Source: Micromonospora sp. BL4
GTDB taxonomy: Bacteria > Actinomycetota > Actinomycetes > Mycobacteriales > Micromonosporaceae
NCBI RefSeq assembly: GCF_003667505.1
Contig: NZ_RCVJ01000137.1
Location: forward strand, 20,663 to 84,662
Reading direction: 5' to 3'
Length of the DNA stretch: 64,000 bases
Below, one piece after another: positions 1-9,400 of this stretch; the stretch's first letter is position 1; the number at the start of each line of letters is the position of its first letter. The position numbers were made by a program, and so were the translations under genes. Under the pieces are notes generated by a model. It saw nothing but the letters and a program-made list of their open reading frames with translations. It was not told the origin of the DNA and did not search any database.

Positions 1-962
1 ATGCCGAGGATCCGGCCGTCCCGGGTCGCCGCGATCTCACCACGCATGATGTAGTCGCGGGCGAAGCCCGTGCTGATCAGGTTCTCCGACCGGTCCTCCA
101 TCCACTTCACCGGTTTGCCCGTGACGATCGAGGCGACGATCGCGCAGACGTATCCGGGGTAGATCGGCACCTTGTTGCCGAACCCGCCGCCGATGTCCGG
201 CGCGATCACCTGGATCTTGTGTTCCGGGATGCCGGCCACGATGGCGTAGAGGGTGCGGTGCGCGTGCGGCGCCTGGGTGGTGGACCAGAGCCGCAGCTTG
301 CCGTCGACGGCGTCGAAGTCGGCGACCGCCCCGCAGGTCTCCATCGGCGCCGGGTGCACCCGGGGGTAGACGAGATCCTGGCTGACCACGACGTCGGCGC
401 GCGCGAACACCGCCTCGGTGGCCGCCTCGTCGCCGGTCTCCCAGTCGAAGCAGTGGTTGTTCGTCTTTCCCTCAAGGTCGTCGCGGATGAGCGGAGCGTC
501 CGGCGCCAACGCACGGCGGGCGTCGATCACCGGATCGAGGGCGTCGTACTCGACGTCGATCAACTCCAACGCGTCGCGCGCCGCGTACCGGTCGTCGGCG
601 ACGACGAACGCGACCTCCTGGCCCTGGAAGCGCACCTTGTCGGTGGCGAGCACGGCCTGCACGTCGTTGGAGAGGGTCGGCATCCAGGCCAGGCCCTGCT
701 GCGCCAGCATCGCCCCGGTCACCACCGCCCGGACCCCGGGCGACGCCTCGGCGGCGCTCGTGTCGATGCTGACGATCCGGGCGTGCGCCACCGGAGCCCG
801 GAGGATGGCCAGGTGCAGCATGCCGGGTAGTTGGACGTCGTCGACGTACCGGCCGCGACCGCGCAGGAACCGCGGGTCCTCCTTGCGGAGCATCCGGCCG
901 TACCCGACGGGTTTCTGGTCGTTGTCGTGGAACGTGTCCGCGCGCTCGTGCACGGTGGTCAT
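1..962 (-). CDS. coxL: Aerobic CO dehydrogenase-type molybdenum hydroxylase, large subunit (partial)
   Basis: Only the N-terminal 320 residues are in the window; the gene continues past base 1. The frame starts at an ATG overlapping the TGA of the small-subunit gene (ATGA), so the two are translationally coupled. Residues near the N terminus read GYGRMLRKEDPRFLRGRGRY, the usual start of the molybdopterin-binding subunit of the xanthine oxidase family. Further on is GGGFGNKVPIYPGYV, which resembles CO-dehydrogenase CoxL more than xanthine dehydrogenase. The diagnostic active-site loop (AYxCSFR in form I CoxL) would lie outside the window, so the substrate (CO or another small molecule or heterocycle) cannot be settled. 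Expected role: Mo-cofactor catalytic subunit of a cytoplasmic LMS heterotrimer that passes electrons through the small subunit to FAD in the medium subunit. Confidence 0.85.
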   Translation of the reverse strand, partial: MTTVHERADTFHDNDQKPVGYGRMLRKEDPRFLRGRGRYVDDVQLPGMLHLAILRAPVAHARIVSIDTSAAEASPGVRAVVTGAMLAQQGLAWMPTLSNDVQAVLATDKVRFQGQEVAFVVADDRYAARDALELIDVEYDALDPVIDARRALAPDAPLIRDDLEGKTNNHCFDWETGDEAATEAVFARADVVVSQDLVYPRVHPAPMETCGAVADFDAVDGKLRLWSTTQAPHAHRTLYAIVAGIPEHKIQVIAPDIGGGFGNKVPIYPGYVCAIVASIVTGKPVKWMEDRSENLISTGFARDYIMRGEIAATRDGRILG

Positions 963-1507
963 GCGACGGCCCCCGCAGTCTGGCCGGCGTCGGCGATCTC
1001 GCCGGCCTCGCTCGATTCGGTGGTCTCGGCGACCCGGGCGGCGGCCTCCGCCTCGGCCACGGCGGCCCATCGCACCGACCGCACGATGGTGGCGTAACCC
1101 GTGCACCGGCAGATCTGACCCGAGATCGCCTCCCGGATCTCCGTCTCACTCGGATCCGGGTTCCGGTCGAGCAGCGCTCGGGCGGTCATCATCATTCCCG
1201 GCGTGCAGAAGCCGCACTGCAGGCCGTGGCACTGCATGAAGCCCTCCTGGACCGGGTCGAGCTGGGCGCCCTTGGCGAGGCCCTCGACGGTACGCACCTG
1301 ATGGCCGCCGGCCATCGCGGCGAGCACCGTGCACGACTTCACCGGCTCGCCGTCCAGCCAGACCACGCAGGTGCCGCAGTTGCTGGTGTCGCAGCCCCAG
1401 TGTGTGCCGGTCAGGCCCAGCACGTCCCGCAGGAAGTGCACCAGCAGCAGCCGGGCCTCGATCTCCCGGGTGACCTCGACGTCGTTGACGGTCATCGTGA
1501 CCTGCAT
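959..1507 (-). CDS. coxS: CoxS-type [2Fe-2S] small subunit
   Basis: This 182-residue protein carries two [2Fe-2S] clusters. The plant-ferredoxin-type cluster uses C39, C44, C47 and C59 (GCDTSNCGTC...C). The second uses C98, C101, C133 and C135 (CGFC...CRC). This is the full set for the xanthine oxidase-family electron-transfer subunit. The last ~40 residues are an Ala/Glu-rich tail beyond the conserved fold. The start follows a GAGGAG Shine-Dalgarno sequence inside the end of the medium-subunit gene, with a 2-nt gap to that gene. The 3' end overlaps the large-subunit start by 4 nt. M-S-L order is the canonical order of cox operons. Confidence 0.92.
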   Translation of the reverse strand: MQVTMTVNDVEVTREIEARLLLVHFLRDVLGLTGTHWGCDTSNCGTCVVWLDGEPVKSCTVLAAMAGGHQVRTVEGLAKGAQLDPVQEGFMQCHGLQCGFCTPGMMMTARALLDRNPDPSETEIREAISGQICRCTGYATIVRSVRWAAVAEAEAAARVAETTESSEAGEIADAGQTAGAVA

Positions 1508-1509
1508 GC

Positions 1510-2382
1510 TCAGCTCCTCGCCCGCTCGACGGCCCGGCGCAGGGTCCGTCTGGTCAGCTCGGCGGCCAGATGCCGCTTGTAGTCGACGCTGCCGCGCTGG
1601 TCGGTCACCGGATCGCAGCTGGCCGCGGCGATCGCGCCGGCCTGCTCGAACAGGCTCTCAGAGGGCTCCCGCCCGCGCAGCGCCGCCGAGATCTCCGGGA
1701 TGCCGGTCGTGTTCGGGCCGACCGCCGCGAGCCCGACCCGGGCGTCGACGATCGTGCCGCCGTCGAGCCACACCGCCGCGCCGGCCGACACCACCGCCCA
1801 GTCGCCGGCCCGGCGCTCGACCTTCTCGTACGCGCTGCCGCATCCGGGCCGCACCGGCAGCCGCACCTCGATGAGCATCTCGCCGTCCGCGACCGCCGTC
1901 TCGTACGGCCCGACGTGGAACTCCTCCATCGACACGACCCGTTCGGCGCCGCCCGGGCCGCGAATCACGCACCTCGCGTCCAGGGTGGTGCAGACCGCCG
2001 AGAGGTCCTCGGACGGGTCGGCCTGGCAGAGCGAGCCGCCCAGCGTGCCCCGGTTACGCACCACCGGGTCCGCGATCACCCGCTCGGCGTCGGCGAAGAT
2101 GGGGAACGCCGCGGCGAGTTGGGTGGACTCGAGCAGCTCCCGATGTCGGGTGAGCGCGCCGATCCGTACCTCGTCCGGACCTGTCTCGATGTAGCCGAGC
2201 TCGCCGTGCAGATCGTTGATGTCGATGAGGTAGTCGAAGTTGGCCAGCCGGAGCTTCATCATCGGCAGCAGGCTGTGCCCTCCGGCGATCAGCCGGGCGG
2301 TGCTGCCCAGCCGCTCCAGCAGGCCGATGGCATGGTCCACACTGGTGGCTCGCTCGTACTCGAACGGTGCCGGCACCTGCAT
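1510..2382 (-). CDS. coxM: CoxM-type FAD-binding medium subunit
   Basis: A 290-residue FAD subunit of a molybdenum hydroxylase. The two FAD pyrophosphate-binding motifs are present: AGGHS at residues 33-37 and TLGGS at 113-117, with the CO-dehydrogenase flavoprotein C-terminal domain following. It is the first gene of the operon and is preceded on its strand by GGAGGT five bases before the ATG. Upstream on the same strand is TTGACT (complement of 2428-2433), which overlaps the end of the 40-bp palindrome and could serve as the -35 box. In the complex it accepts electrons from the [2Fe-2S] clusters and passes them to quinone or another acceptor. Confidence 0.92.
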   Translation of the reverse strand: MQVPAPFEYERATSVDHAIGLLERLGSTARLIAGGHSLLPMMKLRLANFDYLIDINDLHGELGYIETGPDEVRIGALTRHRELLESTQLAAAFPIFADAERVIADPVVRNRGTLGGSLCQADPSEDLSAVCTTLDARCVIRGPGGAERVVSMEEFHVGPYETAVADGEMLIEVRLPVRPGCGSAYEKVERRAGDWAVVSAGAAVWLDGGTIVDARVGLAAVGPNTTGIPEISAALRGREPSESLFEQAGAIAAASCDPVTDQRGSVDYKRHLAAELTRRTLRRAVERARS

Positions 2383-2427
2383 GTCGCACCTCCGTGGTCC
2401 CGGAAAATCTGATCCGGACGCCGGCCG

Positions 2428-2470
2428 AAGTCAACGGCGACCTAAGCAACTGCTTAGGTCGCCGTTGACG
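2428..2470. promoter_or_regulatory. 40-bp palindromic operator between divergent cox and xdhC promoters
   Basis: Bases 2430-2448 (GTCAACGGCGACCTAAGCA) are the exact reverse complement of 2451-2469, with only AC between them. The outer ends place TTGAC on both strands, giving TTGACG reading right (2465-2470) and TTGACT reading left (2433-2428). The palindrome therefore ends in candidate -35 boxes of both divergent promoters. It is not a terminator, because transcription leaves it in both directions. Inference: it is the binding site of a dimeric or tetrameric repressor/activator encoded elsewhere. Confidence 0.7.
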
Positions 2471-2500
2471 GTGCCGCCCGCGCTCGCGGATCGTGCGGCC

Positions 2501-3574
2501 ATGCGGGACATCGTCGACGGACTGACCGGCTGGCGCGCCGCCGGCCTTCCATTCGCCGTCGCGACCGTCGTCCGGACCTGGCAGTCGGCGCCCCGGCGGC
2601 CAGGCGCGGCCATGGCGGTCTCCGCCGGCGGCGAGGTCCTGGGCAGCATCTCGGGCGGGTGCGTCGAGGGCGCCGTCTACGAGCTCTGCCGGACGGCGGT
2701 CGAGACCGGCCGGGCCCGCACCCAGACCTACGGCGTCAGCGACGACGACGCGTTCGATGTCGGCCTGACCTGCGGCGGCACGATCGAGGTGCTGGTCCAG
2801 CCGGACGTCGCAATGACCGGGTCCGACGAGGTGCTCGCGGCGATCCGGGACGGCCGGCCGGTCGCCACGGCCTCGGTCGAGAACGCGCAGTTGGTGATCT
2901 GGCCGGACCGGGTCGCGGGCACCCTCGGCGCGGCCAACCTGAATGACGCGGTGGCCCGGCAGGCCGCCGGCATGCTCGCCCTCGGCGCCACGGGCATGGT
3001 CCACCTCGGCCGCCAGGGGGAGGAGCGACTCGACGAGGTGTCCGTGTTCGTCCAGTCGTACGTGCCGCCACCCCGGATGATTATTTTCGGTGCGATCGAC
3101 TTCGCCGCCGCGATGGCCCGGATCGGCACGTTCCTCGGTTACCACGTCACGGTCTGCGACGCCCGTCCCGTGTTCGCCACCCGCGCGCGGTTCCCCGACG
3201 CCGACGACCTGGTCGTCCAGTGGCCGCACAAGTACCTGGAGTCGACGACGGTCGACGACCGCACGGTGCTCTGCGTCCTGACCCACGACCCCAAGTTCGA
3301 CGTGCCGCTGCTTCAGGTCGCCCTCCGCACACCGGCCCGCTACATCGGCGCGATGGGCAGCCGTCGCGCACACGACGACCGGATGCGCCGGCTGCGCGAG
3401 GCGGGCGTGAGCGAGACCGCGCTGGCCCGGCTCTGCTCGCCGATCGGGCTGGACCTGGGCGCGCGGACACCGGAGGAGACCGCCGTGGCGATCGCCGCCG
3501 AGATCACCGCCCAGACCTGGGGTGGGTCGGGTCGCCCGCTCAGCGACCTGGCGACCCCGATCCACCACACCTGA
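2501..3574 (+). CDS. XdhC/CoxI family molybdenum-enzyme maturation factor
   Basis: A 357-residue protein with an N-terminal XdhC_CoxI domain (residues ~1-80, starting MRDIVDGLTGWRAAG, with SGGCVEGAV) and a C-terminal Rossmann-type XdhC domain (~190-335, PRMIIFGAID then GAMGSRRAHDDR). Family members insert or protect the sulfurated Mo cofactor of xanthine and CO dehydrogenases. Divergence from the coxMSL genes fits that role. The ATG at 2501 was chosen because homologues begin at this MRD motif. An in-frame GTG at 2471 directly abuts the palindrome. No Shine-Dalgarno sequence is visible, so the mRNA may be leaderless. The usual glycine-rich dinucleotide loop reads FGAIDFAA, somewhat degenerate. 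Confidence 0.85.
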   Translation: MRDIVDGLTGWRAAGLPFAVATVVRTWQSAPRRPGAAMAVSAGGEVLGSISGGCVEGAVYELCRTAVETGRARTQTYGVSDDDAFDVGLTCGGTIEVLVQPDVAMTGSDEVLAAIRDGRPVATASVENAQLVIWPDRVAGTLGAANLNDAVARQAAGMLALGATGMVHLGRQGEERLDEVSVFVQSYVPPPRMIIFGAIDFAAAMARIGTFLGYHVTVCDARPVFATRARFPDADDLVVQWPHKYLESTTVDDRTVLCVLTHDPKFDVPLLQVALRTPARYIGAMGSRRAHDDRMRRLREAGVSETALARLCSPIGLDLGARTPEETAVAIAAEITAQTWGGSGRPLSDLATPIHHT

Positions 3575-3656
3575 CCGAACTGGATCGTCACGCGCAGGGC
3601 CGGCGACCGGTGATCAGCGGGCCACGAGGCCGCGCAGGGTCACCTATGCTCGGCGC

Positions 3657-4421
3657 GTGATCCCCCCGGCACTCGAGATCCGCAGCCTGGTCAAGACCTT
3701 CGCGGCGCATCGCGCGGTGGACGGCATCGATCTGACCGTCCACACCGGCACGTTTCACGGCATCGTCGGGCCCAACGGCGCCGGCAAGTCCACCACCATC
3801 GGGATGGCGGTCGGGTTGCTCACCCCGGACTCCGGGGAGATCCGGATCCTCGGCCACGACGCGCTGCGCGACCGCGGCCTGACCCGCGCGCTGACCGGCG
3901 TGCTGCCCGACGGCCTCGACTTCCCGGAACGCCTCACCGGCGCCGAACTGCTGCGCTACACCGGCGGCCTGCGCGGGCTGCGTCGGGCCGCGGCCACCGA
4001 CCGTGCCGCCGAACTGATCGAGGTGCTCGGTCTGGCCAAGGGGGCCGGCACACCACTCGCCGACTGCTCCACCGGCACTCGCAAGAAGCTCGGTCTCGCC
4101 CAGGCGCTGCTGCACGCGCCCCGGCTGCTCGTGCTCGACGAACCGTTCGAGGCGGTCGACCCGGTCTCCGCGGCCACCATTCGCCGTGTGCTGCGCCGGT
4201 TCGTGGCCGGCGGCGGCACCTGCGTGCTGTCCACCCACTCGATGCTGCTGGTGGAGCAGATGTGCGACGAGGTGACCGTGATCCATCAGGGCCGGGTGGT
4301 CGCCGCCGGACCGGTCGCCGAGGTCGCCGCCGGCAGCAGCCTCGAGGACCGGTTCGTCGAGCTGGTCGGCGCCGAGGCCTCCGGCAGCGCCGGTCTGGAC
4401 TGGCTGACCGGGGCACGATGA
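3657..4421 (+). CDS. ABC transporter ATP-binding protein (exporter type)
   Basis: A 254-residue ATPase. Walker A is GPNGAGKST at residues 38-46 and Walker B with the catalytic Glu is LLVLDEPFEAVD. The signature motif is CSTGTRKKL, in place of the classical LSGGQ. The switch His lies in STHSM. It is closest in style to the one-domain ATPases that pair with ABC-2 exporters. The GTG at 3657 was chosen. TATGCT at 3645-3650 is a good -10 box only 6 nt upstream, and no Shine-Dalgarno sequence is present, so the transcript is probably leaderless. It overlaps the following permease gene by 4 nt (ATGA). The substrate is unknown. Confidence 0.88.
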   Translation: MIPPALEIRSLVKTFAAHRAVDGIDLTVHTGTFHGIVGPNGAGKSTTIGMAVGLLTPDSGEIRILGHDALRDRGLTRALTGVLPDGLDFPERLTGAELLRYTGGLRGLRRAAATDRAAELIEVLGLAKGAGTPLADCSTGTRKKLGLAQALLHAPRLLVLDEPFEAVDPVSAATIRRVLRRFVAGGGTCVLSTHSMLLVEQMCDEVTVIHQGRVVAAGPVAEVAAGSSLEDRFVELVGAEASGSAGLDWLTGAR

Positions 4422-6250
4422 GCGCGGCACCCGCCACCGCCGGTCCGCCGGCCGGCACCCTAAGCGCGGTCGCGGTACCGGCCCGGATGCGGGCGACAAT
4501 GCTGCGTCGCTCGCTGCGCGAGCATCCAGGACCCGCGGTGGCCGGTCTGGTCGGACTGCTCGCGGCGGCCTGGCTGATCTGGTACGCGCTCCGCGGCGAC
4601 CAGCACACCCTCGGTCTGCTCGCCGGGGCGTGGGTTCTCGGCTGGATCGTGTTGCCGCTGCTGCTCGGCGGTGGGCGCGGCCGGGTCCGTCCGGCCCACC
4701 TGCGGTTGGAGCCGATCGGCGGCGTCCCGGCCGCGATCGGTCTGCTCGCCGCGTCGGCGATCGGCATCGGTCCGGCCGTCTCGCTGGTGGCGCTCGCCGC
4801 GCTGCCGGTGCACGCCGCTCGGCACGGCACTGTCGCGGTCCTCGTCACCGCCTCCGGTGCGGTGCTGCTCTGGCTGCTCGGGCTGATCGGCTCGGCCATC
4901 GCACTGGAGGTCGTCGGCCACGCCGGCGGTCCGGTCGGGGCGCTGCTCACTGGCATCTTCACCGGTACGGCGATGGGAGTCGCCGGGTCGCTCTGGGCGG
5001 TCTTCCCGTGGGTGTCGGTCCTGCTCACGGCAGCGCCCGAGGGAGTGGTCCGGGCCATGGCGTACGTGCCGAGCGGTTGGCCGATCACCGCCGCGACAGG
5101 GCCGACCGGGCAAGGGGTGCGGAGGATGGCGGCCCTGGTGGGCATCGTGGCGCTCTGCGCCGCCGCGTACATCATGCTCGTCCGACGGGTGCTCATCGCC
5201 GGCGTGCCGTTCCGGCCGCGTGCGACCACGGCGGCGTCACCGGTCGGAGCCAGGCGCGAGCGGCTGGGGTGGGTGCCGGCGGCGACGCGGGCGGTTACGG
5301 GCCGCGAGGCCCGTGCCTGGATGCGGCATCCGCTGCGCCTGCAGTATCTGGCGTTCGCGGTGGTGTACGGGGCGCTGCTCGCCGGCCTTCCGCTGTTGTC
5401 CGACGTGGATCTGCTGCTGCCGTGGGCCGGACCGCTCGCCGTGCTCGGCGCGGCGGCGATGTCGGCGGGGCTGGTCGGACTGGACGGCACCGCACTGTGG
5501 CTGCCGCTCACCGCGCCGGGCGGCGAACGTGCCGAGGTCCGGGGTCGGGCCTTGGCGTGGTTGCTTGTGGTCACCCCGATCGGGGTGCTGCTGACCGTCG
5601 CCGGCGTCATCCTCGCGCCCCGGGTCGACGCGCTGACCGCGCTCTCCACCCTGCCGGCTCTGCTCGGCGCGGGCGCGTCGGTGCCGGTGTGGGTGTCGCT
5701 GCTGCGGGTGCGCCCGGTGGCCGACCCACGGCATCCCACCTCGGCCGACAACCCGACCGACATCGTCAGCGTGCTGGTTGCCACCGCTGGTGGGCTGCTC
5801 GCCGCGGCGCCGGTGCTCGCGCTGGCGGTCTGGGGCCCGCCGGAGGCGGCGCCGCTTCTGCCGCTGGTCGGGCTGTTGTGCGGCGCTGCCGTCTGGTGGG
5901 GCGGCGTGTGGCTGGCCGACGACCGCCTCGCCCGGCGCGGCCCCGAGGTGCTCGCCGCGGCCGGTCAGCGGAGCCGGCCCCCGGAGACGGTGATCCCGCT
6001 GACATGGAACGTGCAGTGGTATCGGGAGAACACGGCGACCGCGTGGGCGCTGGGGTTGCTGACGGTGGGGTGGATCCCGCTGATCCCGCAGGGGGTGATG
6101 CCGCTGGCGTTCGGGATCGACGGCGGGTGGATCGTGGCGGGCCACCTGGACGCCGGCGCGCGCACGGCGGTGGGGTGGGGAATGATCGGTGTGGGCGTCG
6201 CGATGCTGCTCGCCGGCCTGGTGTTGTGGGATCGCCGGCCCGCGCGCTGA
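4418..6250 (+). CDS. ABC-2-like exporter membrane protein
   Basis: A 610-residue very hydrophobic protein, with about 12 or more predicted membrane segments by eye (for example residues ~35-55, 65-85, 105-145, 160-195, and repeated helices after residue 310). A more polar stretch lies around 265-300. It is translationally coupled to the upstream ATPase and has no recognisable enzymatic motif. It is therefore called the permease half of that ABC exporter. The family is not one whose substrate can be named from sequence. A hairpin follows the stop codon. Confidence 0.75.
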   Translation: MSAAPATAGPPAGTLSAVAVPARMRATMLRRSLREHPGPAVAGLVGLLAAAWLIWYALRGDQHTLGLLAGAWVLGWIVLPLLLGGGRGRVRPAHLRLEPIGGVPAAIGLLAASAIGIGPAVSLVALAALPVHAARHGTVAVLVTASGAVLLWLLGLIGSAIALEVVGHAGGPVGALLTGIFTGTAMGVAGSLWAVFPWVSVLLTAAPEGVVRAMAYVPSGWPITAATGPTGQGVRRMAALVGIVALCAAAYIMLVRRVLIAGVPFRPRATTAASPVGARRERLGWVPAATRAVTGREARAWMRHPLRLQYLAFAVVYGALLAGLPLLSDVDLLLPWAGPLAVLGAAAMSAGLVGLDGTALWLPLTAPGGERAEVRGRALAWLLVVTPIGVLLTVAGVILAPRVDALTALSTLPALLGAGASVPVWVSLLRVRPVADPRHPTSADNPTDIVSVLVATAGGLLAAAPVLALAVWGPPEAAPLLPLVGLLCGAAVWWGGVWLADDRLARRGPEVLAAAGQRSRPPETVIPLTWNVQWYRENTATAWALGLLTVGWIPLIPQGVMPLAFGIDGGWIVAGHLDAGARTAVGWGMIGVGVAMLLAGLVLWDRRPAR

Positions 6251-6286
6251 CGCCATGTCCTCGCCGGTTCCATACACCATGCCTTT

Positions 6287-6311
6287 CCCGGCCTGTGCGA
6301 AAAGGGCCGGG
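6287..6311 (+). terminator. Possible hairpin terminator after ABC exporter operon
   Basis: CCCGGCC at 6287-6293 pairs with GGCCGGG at 6305-6311 across an 11-nt loop containing GCGAAAA. There is no U tract, as is common in actinomycetes. Confidence 0.4.
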
Positions 6312-6408
6312 GGAGGCCTGTCTCTGCTGATCTCGCTGCGACCGGGCTGGCACCTCGTCTAGTGTCAGGCTGTTCATATTTGGTGTGATTAGTCGGGAAG
6401 GTGCGGCG

Positions 6409-9400
6409 ATGGGGGTGCGCAGCTGGTTCGAAGGCTGGCCGGTCTATCGCCAGCTGACCGGCACGGACCCGCTCGGCCGGGGCGCCGCGTCCAAGTCCGC
6501 GGGCTCACTGTCGCTCACCGCCCGCACCGACACCGCCGATTCGGTGGCCAAGTCCGTCTGTCCCTACTGCGCCGTCGGCTGCGCCCAGCGGGTGTACGTC
6601 AAGGACGGGCAGGTCAGCCAGATCGAAGGCGACCCGGACAGCCCGATCTCGCGGGGTCGGCTCTGCCCGAAGGGCGCGGCCAGCAAGAGCCTGGTGACCA
6701 GCCCGTTGCGGCAGACCACGGTCCGCTACCGCCGGCCGTACGGCACCGAGTGGGAGGACCTGGACCTCGACACGGCGATGAACATGATCGCCGATCGGGT
6801 GTTGGCGGCCCGGGACGAGACGTGGGAGGACGTCGACGCCGAGGGCCGACCGCTCAACCGGACGCTGGGTATCTCCAGCCTGGGCGGGGCGACGCTGGAC
6901 AACGAGGAGAACTACCTCATCAAGAAGTTGTTCACCGCGATGGGGGCGCTCCAGATCGAGAACCAGGCCCGTATTTGACACTCCGCCACCGTCCCCGGTC
7001 TGGGGACCAGCTTCGGTCGCGGCGGCGCCACCCAGTTCCAGCAGGACCTGGCCAACTCCGACGTCATCGTCATCCAGGGCTCGAACATGGCCGAGGCGCA
7101 CCCGGTGGGCTTCCAGTGGGTGATGGAGGCCAAGCGCCGTGGCGCGAAGGTCTTCCACGTCGACCCCCGGTTCACCCGCACGAGCGCGCTGGCTGACGGG
7201 TACCTGCCGATCCGGGCGGGCACCGACATCGCGCTGCTGGGCGGGGTGGTGCGCTACATCCTGGAGAACGAACTCGACTTCCGGGAGTACGTGATCTCCT
7301 ACACGAACGCCGCCACGATCGTGACCGAGGAGTACCGCGACACCGAGGACATGCACGGCCTCTTCTCCGGCTTCAAGGAGGAGAACGCCAGCTACGACCA
7401 GAAGAGCTGGCGGTACGCGGGGAACGGCCAGAACGCCGCGACCCGGGACACCGAGACACAGCGGGAAACCGCCGCCGGGCTGGAGCACGAGTCACACGGC
7501 GCGCCGGTGAACGGGCAGACCGAACGGGACGAGACGTTGCAGCATCCGCGCTGCGTCTACCAGATCCTCAAGCGGCACTATGCGCGCTACACACCGGAGA
7601 TGGTCGAGCGGGTCTGCGGCATCTCGCAGGAGAAGTTCCTGGAGCTGGCCGAGGCCTGGACGCGGAACTCCGGCCGGGAGCGCACCGGCATGCTCGTCTA
7701 CTCGGTGGGCTGGACGCAGCACAGCGTCGGGGTGCAGTACATCCGTACCGGGGCGATCATCCAGCTGCTGCTCGGCAACGTGGGTCGCCCGGGCGGTGGA
7801 GTCATGGCGTTGCGCGGGCACGCCAGCATCCAGGGCTCCACCGACATTCCGACCCTGTTCAATCTGCTGCCCGGCTATCTGCCGATGCCGCACCACTCCG
7901 ACCACCCGACCCTGGACGACTGGGTGGACAGCATCCGGCATCCGGGGCAGAAGGGCTTCTGGGGCAACGCCCGCACCTACGGGGTGAACCTCCTCAAGGC
8001 GTACTGGGGGGACGCGGCCACCGCCGAGAACGACTACTGCTACGGCTACATGCCGCGGATGACCGGCGATCACGGCACATACCAGCAGGTGCTGGACATG
8101 ATCGACGGGAAGATCAAGGGGTACTTCCTGCTCGGGCAGAACCCGGCGGTCGGCTCGGCGCACGGGCGGGCCCAACGGCTCGGCATGGCCAACCTGGACT
8201 GGCTGGTGGTCCGGGACCTGTTCGAGATCGAGAGCGCCACGTTCTGGCAGCACGCGCCGGAGATCGAGACCGGCGAGATCGTGCCCGAGGAGTGCCGTAC
8301 GGAGGTGTTCTTCCTGCCCGCCGCCTCGCACGTGGAGAAGGAGGGCAGTTTCACCCAGACGCAGCGGCTGTTGCAGTGGCGGGAGAAGGCCGTCGAGCCA
8401 CCAGGCGACGCCCGTTCCGAGCTGTGGTTCTTCTACCACCTCGGGCGCATCATCCGGGAACGGTTGGCCACGTCGACCCGACCCCGCGACCGGGCACTGC
8501 TCGACCTGAACTGGAACTACCCGACGCACGGCCCGAACGCCGAGCCGAGCGCCGAGGCGGTGCTGTACGAGATCAACGGCTACGAGGTGGCCAGCGGCCG
8601 GCCGTTGTCGACGTTCACCGAGATGAAGGACGACGGCTCCACCGCCGGCGGCTGCTGGATCTACACGGGGGTGTACGCCGACGGGGTGAACCAGGCCGCG
8701 CGGCGCAAGTCCCGGCACGAGCAGGACTGGGTGGCCGCCGAGTGGGGTTGGGCCTGGCCGGCGAACCGACGGATCCTCTACAACCGCGCGTCCGCGGACC
8801 CGGACGGTAATCCGTGGAGCGAGCGCAAGAGGTACGTCTGGTGGGACCCGGACAAGGGCGAGTGGACCGGCTACGACGTGCCGGACTTCGAGAAGACCAA
8901 GCCACCGTCGTACCGGCCGCCCGCGGACTCCTCGGGCGTGGCGGGGCTCGCCGGCGACGACCCGTTCGTCCTTCAGGGCGACGGCAAGGGCTGGCTGTAC
9001 GCGCCCACCGGCGTGCTCGACGGGCCGATGCCCACGCACTACGAGCCGGTCGAGTCGCCGGTGCGCAACCCGCTGTACCGGCAACAGGCCAACCCGACCC
9101 GCAAGGTCTACACCCATCCGATCAACACGCTCAATCCGAGCCCGCCGGAGGAGCACAGTCAGGTCTTCCCGTACGTGTTCACGGTCAGCCGGCTCACCGA
9201 GCACCACACCGCCGGCGGGATGAGCCGGATGGTCCGCCCGCTGGCCGAACTGCAACCGGAGATGTTCGTCGAGGTGTCCCCCGAGTTGGCCGCCGAGGTC
9301 GGGCTGAACCACCTGGGCTGGGCCCACCTGATCACCACGCGCGCGGCCGTCGAGGCGAAGGTGCTGGTGACGGACCGGCTCACGCCCCTGCGGGTGGACG

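Noticed and set aside
2054..3568. 504-codon minus-strand frame over coxM/xdhC
   Set aside because: It is a composition-driven shadow of XdhC that also crosses the divergent promoter palindrome; no family features.
6976..6978. In-frame stop splitting the formate dehydrogenase gene (pseudogene or two genes)
   Set aside because: The TGA is exactly at the selenocysteine position of the FDH family and a SECIS hairpin with correct spacing follows, so it is read-through.
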